Of a DNA stretch of 64,000 bases, positions 45,512 to 55,675 are shown one piece after another. The notes beneath the pieces were generated by a model. The model did not search any database, had not been told where the DNA came from, and saw nothing but the letters and a program-made list of their open reading frames with translations. The stretch comes from Lineus longissimus. Taxonomy: Eukaryota; Nemertea; Pilidiophora; Heteronemertea; Lineidae. The first letter of the stretch is position 1; every line of letters starts with the position of its first letter. The stretch lies in assembly GCF_910592395.1 (NCBI RefSeq), contig NC_088318.1:10542349-10606348 (forward strand), written 5' to 3'. A program made the translations under genes and the position numbers.

Positions 45512-46551
45512 CGTCGTCCGTTAGCAGGGCACGTTTCGTAACTGTTAGAGCTATTGAGTTGAAACTTGGTACACATGTACCCTTATGTAATGACACCTTG
45601 GAGACCAAGTTTCGGTCCGATTCGTTTCATAGTTTGGCCACCAGGGGGCCAAACGTTAAAAGTGAAAATATGCAATATCTCCCTTAATAGTAGTCGGGAA
45701 ATTTTGAAAAAAATATGGTAGGTACTTCTAGCAAAGGTGCATCATATATCCTCCGGGTTTTTGATTTGACCTCCTTTTCAAGGTCACAAGAGGTCAAATG
45801 GTGTAAATTGGCCGTTAGGATGTAACGATAGCACGTTTCTAAACTGCAATGACTATTGATACCAAATTTGGTACACATTCACCCCTTAGTCAGGTGATCT
45901 CAGGGACCGAAGTTTGGTCCAATATGATTCACCACTTGACCACCAGGGGGCAAAATCCAAAAACCTTAAAAATGTGATTATTCCTTAACTTCTTGCCCGA
46001 TTGCCACCAATTCGATATCATGGGTACATCTAACCACCATACAGTATATGTCACACAGGTTTTTAATTTGACCTTCTTGTCAAGGTCACAGAGGTCAAAT
46101 GATGTAAATTCGCCGTCAGGCTGTAACTATGGCACGTTTCTTAACTGCAATGACTATTGATCACAAATTAAGTACACATGTACCCCTTGGTCAGATGATC
46201 TCAGGTACTGAAGTTTGGTGCGATCTGATTTGCCGTTTGGCCTCCAGGGAGGGGGCCAAATCCTAAATTCTTCAAAATGCCATTATTCCTAGTAATGACT
46301 TGCCCGATTGGCACCAATTTTATATCATAGGTACATCTAATTCTAACAACCATTCAATGTGTCACCCGGGTCTTCTTTGATTTGACCTACTTTTCAAGGT
46401 CACAGAGGTCGAATGTACTGTAAATTGGCCATTTTGGGGAAATTGTAATTGCTTGGACCTACATCAAACCTAACACTACATGACACAATACCATGCTCTT
46501 TATCCATCTTTCCTCCACGTGAGGTGAGCACAATGGCCCTGGCCATTTCAT
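45396..46551 (+). mobile_element. satellite-bearing element, second subfamily
   Basis: It opens with a perfect 10-bp-arm hairpin AGCTCACCTC-TTAGCA-GAGGTGAGCT (45396-45421). A long CGT run follows, then three monomers anchored at 45528, 45830 and 46131 (steps 302 and 301). It closes GAGGTGAGCACAATGGCCCT with GGCCATTTCATT. The terminal phrases GCTCACC/GGTGAGC and the monomer length match copy 1, but the monomer sequence and head are diverged, so it is a separate lineage of the same design. Arginine-repeat frames on both strands come from the CGT run. Confidence 0.8.
45438..45513. repeat. (CGT)n microsatellite
   Basis: The run is nearly uninterrupted with flanking CCGTCGTCCG variants. It is fixed in the head of this element family. 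Confidence 0.95.
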
Positions 46552-46749
46552 TACCAGAGTCAGAAGAAAATGCAATGAACATGAACCCCATAGGCGTAGA
46601 GAAAATTCAAATAAGCAAAACTTGTTACATCATGAACCTCATGGTCTTATATTCCCTATAAAGGACCATTGGTATTACCAAGGGCAATATTACCCAGATG
46701 GCGGCTGCCCAGTCACCTCCTATTCTACATAAGTAGTTTACATCAAGAA

Positions 46750-46913
46750 ATGGCACAAAAAAAGGAAAAATTCAAAATCTGACTGAATTATCACACGATT
46801 CCGATGTTGACTCTGATTCAACCCGAGTTAGCTCTCCATGCGACGATGAGGAACAATGCATTAGTAAGGTGCTTCCTGCAGCCATGGATCTACCGTGTGA
46901 TGACTTGGTGTAG
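46750..46913 (+). pseudogene. short acidic coding relic (unknown)
   Basis: ATGGCACAAAAAAAGG opens a frame that stops soon. Shifting by one base at the A-run gives an open, Asp/Ser-rich stretch (LTELSHDSDVDSDS...) to a TAG at 46911. The upstream phrase GGCTGCCCAGTCACCTCCTA is shared with 49508, where a second relic follows. The segment lies next to the repeat at 47022-47217. The composition resembles the acidic N-termini of transposon-associated proteins, but I do not recognise the family. Confidence 0.25.
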
Positions 46914-47021
46914 ATATAGATTTTTCGACGTCATGCTGATGGTGCTTGATTACCCCTGAACAGGCGACGATAATGGAAATAACGTTGTGACGTAATAGCA
47001 TGGTGACATGATCTCGGATCT

Positions 47022-47217
47022 TGGTGCGCACTCACGTGGCAGGAAATGTCTTTCGCGCCATGACTTGTGCGTACTAACAATAACGAATAACGCATTTTTC
47101 TACTATCTAAGAGTTGAAACGAAATTGGAAAAGCATCAGTTCAGAAAAATAGTTTCCTGATGTACCAAAAGAAGAACATACTGCAGTAAAAAGCAGCCCA
47201 TTCCTTTCAACATAGCC
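47022..47217 (-). repeat. dispersed repeat, partner of 7320-7515
   Basis: On the minus strand it reads from GTTGAAAGGAATGGGCTGC inward and matches 7320-7515 closely. The terminal TTAAAGG is changed to TTGAAAGG here. Confidence 0.6.
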
Positions 47218-47589
47218 AGGGTATATGTATATATTCTAAATTTTGATATGATGCAAAAACCTTGGTGGGCACGATGGACTTGTAAGGGTTCTTGTGTGAT
47301 AGTATTGACTGTTGATCAACCCGAATCAGTAAGTGAGAGTAGAGATGATTGAATGTAATAATCATTCATATCTATGGATTCGCACCTTGCAGCATTTGAC
47401 TATTAATATAGACATGTTCCGCAGTCAACAGGTTTCCTTACCTATTATGATGACCCCTTCTCTTGTATGGCTAAGGTTGCAAGAAGATAAGCTCATTTTC
47501 TGTCTTGTTTTCATCTTCTGTCGAAGAGTTGCCAACCTAGCTCCAAATTTTACCAGAAAATAAAGATCTAAAATACTGTTTTTGAATCA
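47218..47589. other. gene-free stretch
   Basis: The frame at 47333-47563 is unrecognised. I see nothing else. Confidence 0.4.
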
Positions 47590-47695
47590 CAGTAGAAATT
47601 TTATAAAGGACACCCTTGAGACTGACAAATGATGTCCTTAAAAGAGAATGTCCTGATGTCAGTGGTCAAATTGAATAGACACTAGATGCAGAAAA
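47590..47695. mobile_element. worn relative of the CAGTAAAACCTC MITE
   Basis: CAGTAGAAATTTTATAAAGG followed by ACACCCTTGAGACTGAC and ATGTCCTTAAAAGAGA follows the order of 33067-33228. The right end is not preserved. Confidence 0.5.
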
Positions 47696-48135
47696 ACCTC
47701 TGTATGTTGTTTTGACTTGAAACTGTAAACATTATATCATGGTAAACTGCTAAATTTTGCATAGGCGGTTTTTTTTTAAAGGTACAGTTGCCCCTCTGAT
47801 ATTAAAATGACAACATCTGTAATACCAATATCTTCTTTCCGCAAGAGATGGAATAGCTCTATATCTCCTGAGACGAAAAACCATTGGGTTAAACCTATCA
47901 GGTGCTATTGATCAGATCCTTTGTGATTGCCGCGGTAAGGACAGGAATATGATATGTGGACATCTTATTTGCGACCATCCCATAATGGCCTGTCGTTGAT
48001 CAAACAGGCCATTGTCAACAGCTGAATTCATTCATTGACTTCCAGATATCAATATGTTTGCCAATTTTGGTTGGGGGATAAAAACATGTTGGTGGGTGAA
48101 GGAATGAAGGAGTTACCTTTGTGCATTGTACTTAA

Positions 48136-49220
48136 CCCCTTGAGGACGGCTGACAAGTCAACTCGCAAGAAAAGCCCAGTCCGAGTTATCTCGTCACACG
48201 TGACTGGTTAAGTTTACCCGACTTTACTCCACTTCACCTGTCGATGATCAGTCAAGCTTGTGTACATCGTTATTTAGTCACTTCAGCTTATTGCAGATGG
48301 CAGCACATGTCAACTACCATCGTCTGCTTAGCATCCAGAGCATGTGTTTGGCGCAGTGTGGACTTGCCACAAGGTAGACAACTTCTAAGACACTTGCTTA
48401 GACACTGACACAGGTTATTGGGTGGAAATTAATCAATCTACAGTGAAAAAGTGATTATTTTGCAACTCAAATAAGTAATTTTCAAAATAAAGCCTGTTTC
48501 TTCATGTTAACCCATATGGCAGCAATCACTTAATATTTCTAAACTCTGAACGGGGCAAGGCATTTCAGGTAATGGCAACCAATTCAGAAAAACAATAATA
48601 ACAACACAATGAACCAAGGTAGACCAAATAAAGTATACATTTTCCAAAAGCTCATAATGTTATCTAAATATCCCCGATTTGATATTGAAAAAAAAACAGA
48701 GTTTAACCACTAAAAAGGGACTGATTCACCAAAAAGGGCCCAGGGGGGTCGGCCAGCCAAACCACCCCTCATGACCACAAACATTGACCAATACGCACTG
48801 TAGTACTCTCAAGAGATTATATACTATCAAATAAAGTCATAAACTAACCCCTATTCTCTGTAATGGATTTTATAATTCATGTTTCCGTTGCATCCACCAT
48901 AGCTGGTCTGGTCCCTCCCTCAGAAACCCCACAAAAATACATCGAAAAGACGAAATCAAACACACAAAGGCAAGATTGGTCATTCTTCACGGCTGCACGA
49001 TGATAACTGATGACGTTATGGGGATTCCCCATTGTGGCGGGTGATTCAAATGACATACGGAATTAGCCGTAGGTGCCCGTTTTCAGCTTTTTAAAAGGCT
49101 ACGGCGTACTCCGTATGTGCCCCCATATGGGTTAAAGAGGCAAACAAAAATATGGTATTTTGCCCCCAAATAATCCCATCTAGGAGGTAATGACACAAGG
49201 AAAACACCGTCCTCGAGGGG
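48136..49220. mobile_element. TTAA-flanked MITE (outer), hosting a nested MITE
   Basis: CCCCTTGAGGACGG at 48136-48149 and CCGTCCTCGAGGGG at 49207-49220 are inverse termini (13 of 14). They are flanked by TTAA at 48132-48135 and 49221-49224. Removing the nested element 48511-49131 and one TTAA leaves about 460 bp. A piggyBac-type origin is suggested by the TTAA and CCC ends. Confidence 0.75.
48511..49131 (+). mobile_element. TTAA-flanked MITE (inner), copy A
   Basis: CCCATATGG at 48511 and CCATATGGG ending at 49131 are flanked by TTAA at 48507-48510 and 49132-49135. A strong subterminal stem (CATACGGA...AGCCGTAG against CTACGGC...TCCGTATG) lies at 49054-49118. A second copy is at 56641-57309. 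This copy has about 85 bp near 48907-49005 that copy B lacks. Confidence 0.85.
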
Positions 49221-49476
49221 TTAATGCCCCACCATGTGATGGGATGTTATGATATGCCAATAAAGCTTGAAGACGTGATGAAACGTTTCCTCTGTTTGAA
49301 GAAAATTGGGGCTGAATCTGGCAAGTTGGATTTCGTTGATAGCTCCTATCAGTGTTTCTTTGTGTTATTTGTTATTAATTTAAGTAGCAAACTTGCTACA
49401 GAAAGATAGGCCTTCAATTAGATAAACATCCTTTGCACTTGGACCTAATCCCCTGTGTAATAAATTAGAAAGTATT

Positions 49477-49494
49477 ATGTGGGGGGGGGGGGGG
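49477..49494. repeat. poly-G tract
   Basis: A run of about 18 G lies just before the shared GGCTGCCCAGTAACC leader. Its length may be unreliable in assembly. Confidence 0.9.
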
Positions 49495-49518
49495 GCAAGC
49501 TCTTGGCTGCCCAGTAAC

Positions 49519-50083
49519 CTTCTACACTACAATATCAGTTTCACTTTATATCATCAGATCCCACAAAACAAGAACAAATATGGAAAACCAGAACAAATAT
49601 GGAAAGACGATAACAACTTTCAGAAGTGGTATACTAATGGAACAGGTGTAGAACATCTGTTAAAGAACAGAGAAATAAAAAAAATTGGTTACTGAGGGAA
49701 TAGGTGAAGATGAAATACATTTAGCATGTTTAGGAAGTAATGTGTTTATTTATATCATATACCCTTTGTGCACTGATCCGGCTGACAAGACATTGGAAAA
49801 ACAAAAAAATACCCCGAAAACTTCATTTAAACTTCACCAAAATCAAAGACAGAGCACCAAAGACCGGCTATTATACGATAACACCGTTCCCGCCCCACCT
49901 GATAACACTGCAGAGTGTATTTTGAGAAAGATGCACAAAAGAAATATCACATGGCTGAGAGTGCAGTCTGCCCATGCAGTAATAATATATATAGACTGTA
50001 CAAGATTTTCTCTCTTTCGGTCCAGACCCTACATTGCTGAAATACCTTTTCTCTTTTCCGTCATTTTCATTGTTGCTATTTAA
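49519..50083 (+). pseudogene. frameshifted coding relic (unknown)
   Basis: An open frame to 49695 (containing IPQNKNKYGKPEQIWKDDNN) overlaps a second frame, 49685-50083, offset by one base (containing EGIGEDEIHLACLGSNVF). The overlap sits on an A-run at 49676-49684, where a one-base length change would unite them. The hydrophilic composition and length exceed most frames in the window, but no domain is recognised. It follows the leader shared with 46703. It may be a decayed transposon ORF or chance. Confidence 0.25.
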
Positions 50084-50554
50084 CTGACGTCATAAATTAA
50101 TTCCTAAGGTCGAGGATTTCGTGTGGTTGCAACGTCATCACATGGTCTTCAACTAAAAAAATATGTCATACTTGACATCTTCATGTCATGAGAGTTTTCT
50201 GGTAAAAAATGACATAAATGGTCATTTCATAGATATTTATGGGGTTGTGTGGTATATGATAAATCGGTTTTGTGCTTTCATACCGTAGAAAATCATCTCG
50301 TGCTGATCTGGCGACTCGGATTGGTCACTCAGTGGGTTTTCTTATTTCAACGGACTGTTGGTACAATCTATTAGCAACCTGTGGGGTTTTATGATAGGTA
50401 AACAAATGACTTTAAAATGGTAAAAACAAGTTGCTTTACTGTTTAAGTACATGTATATGTTGTGTGATGACCCGGCATTGCCCATCTGTTTGGCCTCCGG
50501 AAACTTTTTCATCTATTCTTGTCGGCGTGGCTTTCCAGGAACTAAAGGTCCTCT
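50084..50554. other. gene-free stretch
   Basis: I see nothing of note. Confidence 0.4.
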
Positions 50555-50640
50555 TAATGAGACTCAAAATTGAGGTTCCTTGTAGCTGGTGTCCATTCCA
50601 GAGCAAGCAGAAGACCCCAACAAGTCAGAAACAAGTGGGC
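50555..50640 (+). mobile_element. SINE (family 1) body fragment
   Basis: GAGGTTCCTTGTAGCTGGTG, then CCATTCCAGAGC and AGACCCCAACAAGT, follows the body of the SINE at 54024 (AAGGTTCCTTGTACCTAGTG and AGACCCCACCAAGT). This explains the frame at 50431-50718, which otherwise looked like a terminal exon with AATAAA at 50742. Confidence 0.5.
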
Positions 50641-51064
50641 CGGGCGAAGGCTGAAAAAAAGGAAGAGCAGTTGCTGGGCATACTTCTGTATGCCATGGAT
50701 ATCAATCTCTGCTGCTAAAAACAGTAACGAGGAAATTTTCCAATAAAAAGCAGCTGATTTATCAAGTATATTCTTTATGACCATTTTTCAGCATCTGTCA
50801 CAGTCTCCTATCCCCCATGCTGCTGGTAAATGGTAATCGATGTACTTTGAGCTGGATGTTGAAGCAGTTGTCTCGATCAATTGAACTTGTTTGCACACCA
50901 CTTACTGGAAGGAAGACATCTGATCTGTCATGTCTGTTGTGGTGTGTCTCGAATTCAGAAGGTTTGCAAATCATATTTTGTCGCTAAGTTTTATCCTTTG
51001 TTAGTGCGATCATTTAATATCTCTTTTCATTTCTATTTGGGTGATAATTCGCAAAGCATCGAGA
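50641..51064. other. gene-free stretch
   Basis: I see nothing of note. Confidence 0.4.
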
Positions 51065-51691
51065 TCTCATGCATCTTGACCCTCAATGTATTGACATTGC
51101 TAAGCTTGCAGACAACGCGCGTCACTACCTTGAAGAAAAGTACAGCATGCATTTGTTTGCAGTCTATTTCAAACTGAAGTTGATCATCTATTACTCACTC
51201 ATTAAATGGCATCGCTGTACTCCCAATGGTAACAAGTTAGCGTGATGCCACTTACCATCGCTATTGCTCAATCAGCAGTCTGATATATCGGCAAGTGTAG
51301 CGTTTTTGTGTCTCATTCAAAAACCACTAAATGCTTTGTGTTGAAATTTACGCAGTGTCTAGAGAAGACTTAAAAGGGCAAACCCTGTGAAGTTATTTTG
51401 AAATCAAGTTCATATTAGCAGTGTGCAGTGGTCATGAAAAGTGTGATCGAAAAATGGGTTCAACATATGCTGCTTTATGTACCGTATACAGATAGTGTAC
51501 ATTGCATATGGCAGAATCAGCTCAAGTTTGGGTGAGGTGCACCGTACACTGAGGTGGGTGATATACAAAAAAATGACACTCAGGCCTATTTCCTCAATGG
51601 TATGGGTGGAGGCTACGTAGGCAATACTGCTGGAAGTTCAGTATGTATGGGTGGAGGCTACGGAGGCAATACTGCTAGAAGTTCAGTATGG
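51065..51691 (+). repeat. dispersed repeat of about 0.6 kb, copy B
   Basis: It aligns in direct orientation with 16410-16993 over the whole length. Near its end a 45-bp piece (TATGGGTGGAGGCTACG...GTTCAGTATG) is duplicated in tandem at 51601-51645 and 51646-51690. Copy A has this piece once. Confidence 0.75.
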
Positions 51692-54023
51692 ATATCATGA
51701 GGTGGTATTAGTGCGTCAGTTAAGACTATTTAAAAATAACTGATAAAAAATAATGGCAAATTATGATATGTAATCACAACTGTATCATAGCTCAGCTGCA
51801 GGCATGATAATTCGTTGTGTTTAGAATGTTTTTTTTGCATCTAAAAAGGCAGTCATCATTAAACAATCTGCGAAAACGTTCATCTGATCATGAATTGTAC
51901 CGATAAAAAAAGTTAGTTTTTACACAATCAAAATTATTCGTCAACTTGACGTTTCAAATGGTTACACCTTCTTCTACAGAAGTTAATCTGAGTGCCAGAT
52001 GCTAGATCATTAAACAATGATTATCTGGAGGCAATACTCCAGTTCAATTGGTATTTTACGAAGTTAGTTTCAGTGATGTGACGGCTTCTGGCATCAGTCG
52101 GTCTTTGTATTAGGATGCATCCAGCGTCATTGGCAGAAAACTGTGTTGAACCTGAATTTCCATCACTATCGATTCAAAGGAAAGACTTACTACCAAAATG
52201 ACCAATGGGATTTCAAGTTGTTTTTATGCTATCATTTCCTCGCCTACCTTTTGCAACATCGATGATAGAATAGACAAACTGGCCTGTTTTTTTTGCAACA
52301 TTGATGGTAGAATAGACAAACTAGCAGATGTTTTCTGGTGTGTGAAGTGGCAGCTTGTCTGTACAAGTGCAAATACGTCAAGTGAAAAGGTAAGAAAATA
52401 TGGAAAATTTGCATTGCTTTGAGAATAACATTGGTTTGACATTTATGTAGCCTGGGTTGTTTGGGTTCATGTAAACAAGTGGAATCGTCTGCTACTATCT
52501 TGGCATGTCTTCTGCTTGGAATTATAAGATTATACCGGTAGCTGTTTGTCTGACACCTTGTCGATTTCCGGTTCTTCCATGCCATTTATTTGAGTGATTT
52601 CTGATTAAAGTTGTTGTTCTACTTTCTGGTTTTGAGCCAAGGTCACTGTGGCTTTTTTGCAGTAAATTTACCTGTGAGGTTCACTTTCTACTTCACTGAA
52701 CTGGTTTGCTGATGCTGCTGTCTGACTGACATAATATGTTAAAACACTTCATGAACAGAAAAGCTGGCCAAAGTTGTGTCTGTGATCCTTGCATATATTC
52801 TATTTGTGTCGATTTTCATATCAATGTTGTCTTTGACACTATGTCTAAATGAAATTATAGGAATGAGTAAATATGAAGCTAGCATTTGCTTTAGAACAAA
52901 GCATTTGTAATGGCTATGTTCAGCTGATCGAAGAATTTGCAGAATTTGCTTCGATCAACTTGTGACCCGAGAGAGCTCTGTCCCAACATGCTTCTTTCAA
53001 AATGGGCGTTGGCTCTGATGTTTTAACCATACGTTTCCTTCTTGCCTGACTCTTTATTGAAAGATTCTGTTTATAAAGTATTTTCTGATATCAAAGGCAG
53101 CAACTGGGATAAACATATCTGGATCATCGTCTGTTATGATCACAATAACATTAGTAAAGGTCAATTGATATTGCTTTTCTCAGTGAAGCCTCACAGAGTA
53201 GTAGTAAACCCTTCCTTTTCGGAAGTTCTGTCCATCAGTGTGATGGCAGGATTTCTCTCAGATAATTAGGTACGTGGTTCATTGGTCATGACTTCATTGT
53301 CCCTTGCAATACAATCTACCCACATTCATTATTGTTATTTAGTCCAGTCAGTGTAATGAAAGGCAAAGGATCTTTCCCACTTGGAAGCAATTCATGTCAA
53401 CAGTGAGATATTAGATGTGTTAGATAATCAGCTGCCTGGTCTATTGGTCACATCTTCATTGGGTCAATGGACACAAACTGTCCATACTCCAATAGTGTTG
53501 GTCCGTTTCCAGCAAAATGTAACAATCCTCTCATATTGCTCACTGTTGTTACTAATTCATCAAGGAGATTTTTGCTTCCCTCTCAGATCATTTGGATAAG
53601 CTACCAAATCCATTGATCATGACTTTGTGGTCGCAATCTTGCCATTTGGAAATGTTATGCCAATATCAATGGTTTATCGGAAGAGCTGGTGAACGAGGGT
53701 CTTCCTGCTTGGGAGTTGACGGCCATAAACGGTCGATTAGCGGTCACACCGATGATGATTTGATTGATTGTGGGACAAGGAAGTTGGATCTTAAGTTGAC
53801 ACTAATCTGGCACAAGATATATTGGATCTTCTTGCTGACAGTCTGTCGGTCGGAGATAGGATCACAACCACCCTTTGATGTGCTCGGCAAGAGGAAATAA
53901 CTGGCCAGTGCATCTCGTTTGCTCTTAGTAGGCAGTATTGGGTTTGTTTCCTCTTGATAAAGCTCAACTCTTTAAAGCCAATAAATAGTTTCAAATGTTT
54001 TTTCAAAATGTTTAATGAAATCA
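51692..54023. other. gene-free stretch
   Basis: A 42-bp direct duplication (TGCAACAT(C/T)GATG then TAGAATAGACAAACT) lies at 52252-52335. Short frames at 53042-53900 are unrecognised. I see nothing else. Confidence 0.45.
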
Positions 54024-54335
54024 GAGACTCATAGCTAAATGGTTAACACTGCTGCCTACTTCACAGTAGGGTCAGGGTTCAAACCCAGGGAGAACCCAGG
54101 ACTGTATTTCTTAAAGAACGAATGTTGAACTAAAACTCATGGCTCTTGACATTTCTTCAAATCGACATAAAACCAAGGTTCCTTGTACCTAGTGTCTATG
54201 CCAAGGTTAGATAAAGACCCCACCAAGTGTGAACTTTAGATGAGTGGCTTGGGTGGACTCTTACATCTGGCTGAAGACAGAGTCACCAGGCCAATAAACC
54301 CAACTGGGAATATTCCCTCGAGAAAAAAGCCTCCT
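54024..54335 (+). mobile_element. tRNA-headed SINE (family 1), second copy
   Basis: GAGACTCATAGCTAAATGGT with TAACACTGCTGCC is the head. GGGTTCAAACCCAGGGAGAA is the B-box region, matching the SINE at 4543. The body runs through CCTTGTACCTAGTGTCTATG. Target duplications are not evident. Confidence 0.65.
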
Positions 54336-54410
54336 CAGTGAAGAGAGAATGCTGAAGAAGGTGATGAAGACACAACAGCAATGGCACTATCATTAGGTTC
54401 TTTCCAAGAG

Positions 54411-55373
54411 CTTAAAGGATAGCTCCTGGAATAATTCGTTGGCAGCCTTTTTGAACGAAACCAATGGAAATATATTAAATGAGTATTCCTCTTTACCACA
54501 AACCTTTTGAAAGTGGAAGAAATATTATAGTTCAGGAAGAAAAATTGATATTAATAGTGCCTATTTTACTGACATGAACGACGCCATTTTGAGTCAAATT
54601 TCCCTCGGTGATGACGCGGTGTGTGCAATGGCAGTGATTGGCTGAAATTCCGAAGCACCGATCGTGCATATTATGGGCTTGTCACCGCTTTTTGCGCGTG
54701 CGCAGTATGTGAATCCATGTCAATATCCGTTTCTTCGCGATTCACATCTCTCTCGCATGTCTCAAGATTTCACGCAATTAAATCATTCTAATTTCATTTT
54801 ATTTGACATTCGCGTAATATATGAATTGCTTGAATGCAAAATGCCTCGGTGCATGGTCCTCATTTTGGCCATCAACATCGGGTCCAGCTGCATCTTCAAT
54901 AGCTTGAGCCATAGCGGCAAGCTCCCCCTCTTCATATTCCGGCTCAAACTGGTAGCCCTGTACACCAACATTTCCCCCTACATCCAAATCTTCATAACTC
55001 CCGCTGCTCATCGAAGTGTCACTGCTGTCAACGTAGCTTTCATCATCCGAAGCCGCCATGATAACAATACAATAACACGATCTCAAAATATCAATCAGCT
55101 GACTGCTATTGTGACAATACTGACATGCGGTGAATTGCACACGTGACGTCACGACTCTCCAGTTTTGGAGGAGAGATCACGAAAAAAGTGAGAAAATGGC
55201 GGCCTCCATAAACTCTGTGTTTAGTGGATTGAAAACACCTTTATTGGTACAAACACAAATTTCTGAGCGATATACAATCCTATATTGGAATAATAATGAT
55301 ATACGGAATATGCAGGTGCGTTAGTTTTCCCGATTATCGCTATAGCGATTTATTCCAGGAGCTATCCTTTAAG
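54411..55373 (-). mobile_element. TTAA-type DNA element carrying an exon (Kolobok-like)
   Basis: Perfect 24-bp terminal inverted repeats, 54411-54434 and 55350-55373, contain TTAAAGGATAGCTCC and its inverse. If the TTAA in each is the target duplication, the element is about 955 bp with AGGATAGC...GCTATCCT ends. TTAA duplication and AGG-type ends are known for Kolobok and related transposons. A piggyBac relation is less likely, since the ends are not CCC. It carries the P2X7-like ORF on the minus strand and a short + frame at 55196. No transposase is present, so it is non-autonomous. Confidence 0.7.
54799..55059 (-). pseudogene. N-terminal fragment resembling P2X7-intracellular-domain-like proteins
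   Basis: The frame starts at ATG 55057-55059 in a GCC-rich context and encodes 86 residues. There is an acidic Ser/Asp/Glu-rich start (MAASDDESYVDSSD) and GVQGYQFEPE at residues 32-41. A second acidic stretch follows, then a basic/aromatic end. An acidic N-terminus followed by a (V/I)QPYxFEP-like motif is what I know from animal proteins with the P2X7 C-terminal (ballast) domain that lack channel segments. The Cys-rich WCxCG domain expected downstream is not found in the rest of the element on this strand, and no good donor site is seen. It therefore appears to be a first exon without its partners. An upstream in-frame ATG at 55152 gives 117 residues, but the start at 55059 is more plausible. 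Confidence 0.45.
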
Positions 55374-55504
55374 ACTGAATGGTCCTGTCAGTAGGTTTTG
55401 GTGTTGACCTGACTTTTGGGGAGAATTAGTGCAACGCAAAGTATGACACTCAGGTCCATTTGGACAGCGTGAAAAGTATTCCTGTGCTAGAAATTGTAAA
55501 AATT
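55374..55504. other. short spacer
   Basis: I see nothing of note. Confidence 0.4.
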
Positions 55505-55675
55505 TGTAATGCTCAGTAGGAGGAAACTGGGGACCCCATGGAAAGCTAAACTGTCGAAGGGAGTCACCCTCTCTGTCACATTAGTATACCAGGACCAAGC
55601 GGGAATCAAACCCAGAACCTCAAAGGTGACAGGCTATGATGTTTCCACTGGCCACTCCAACAACCCGGAAGTTAT
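55505..55675 (-). mobile_element. SINE (family 2), reverse strand
   Basis: On the minus strand, GGTTCTGGGTTTGATTCCCG is a B-box region. GAGAGGGTGACTCCCTTC, GTTTAGCTTTCCATGGGG and CCCAGTTTCCTCC follow in the order of the copy at 44700. The + frame at 55509-55718 is therefore spurious. Confidence 0.6.

Noticed and set aside
45399-45687. Arginine-repeat ORFs on both strands
   Set aside because: They are produced by the CGT microsatellite in the element head and have no other coding signal.
50431-50718. Frame with acceptor-like CAG, stop and nearby AATAAA, looking like a terminal exon
   Set aside because: Its middle matches the body of the SINE at 54024 (CCTTGTAGCTGGTGTC and GACCCCAACAAGT), so it is SINE debris.
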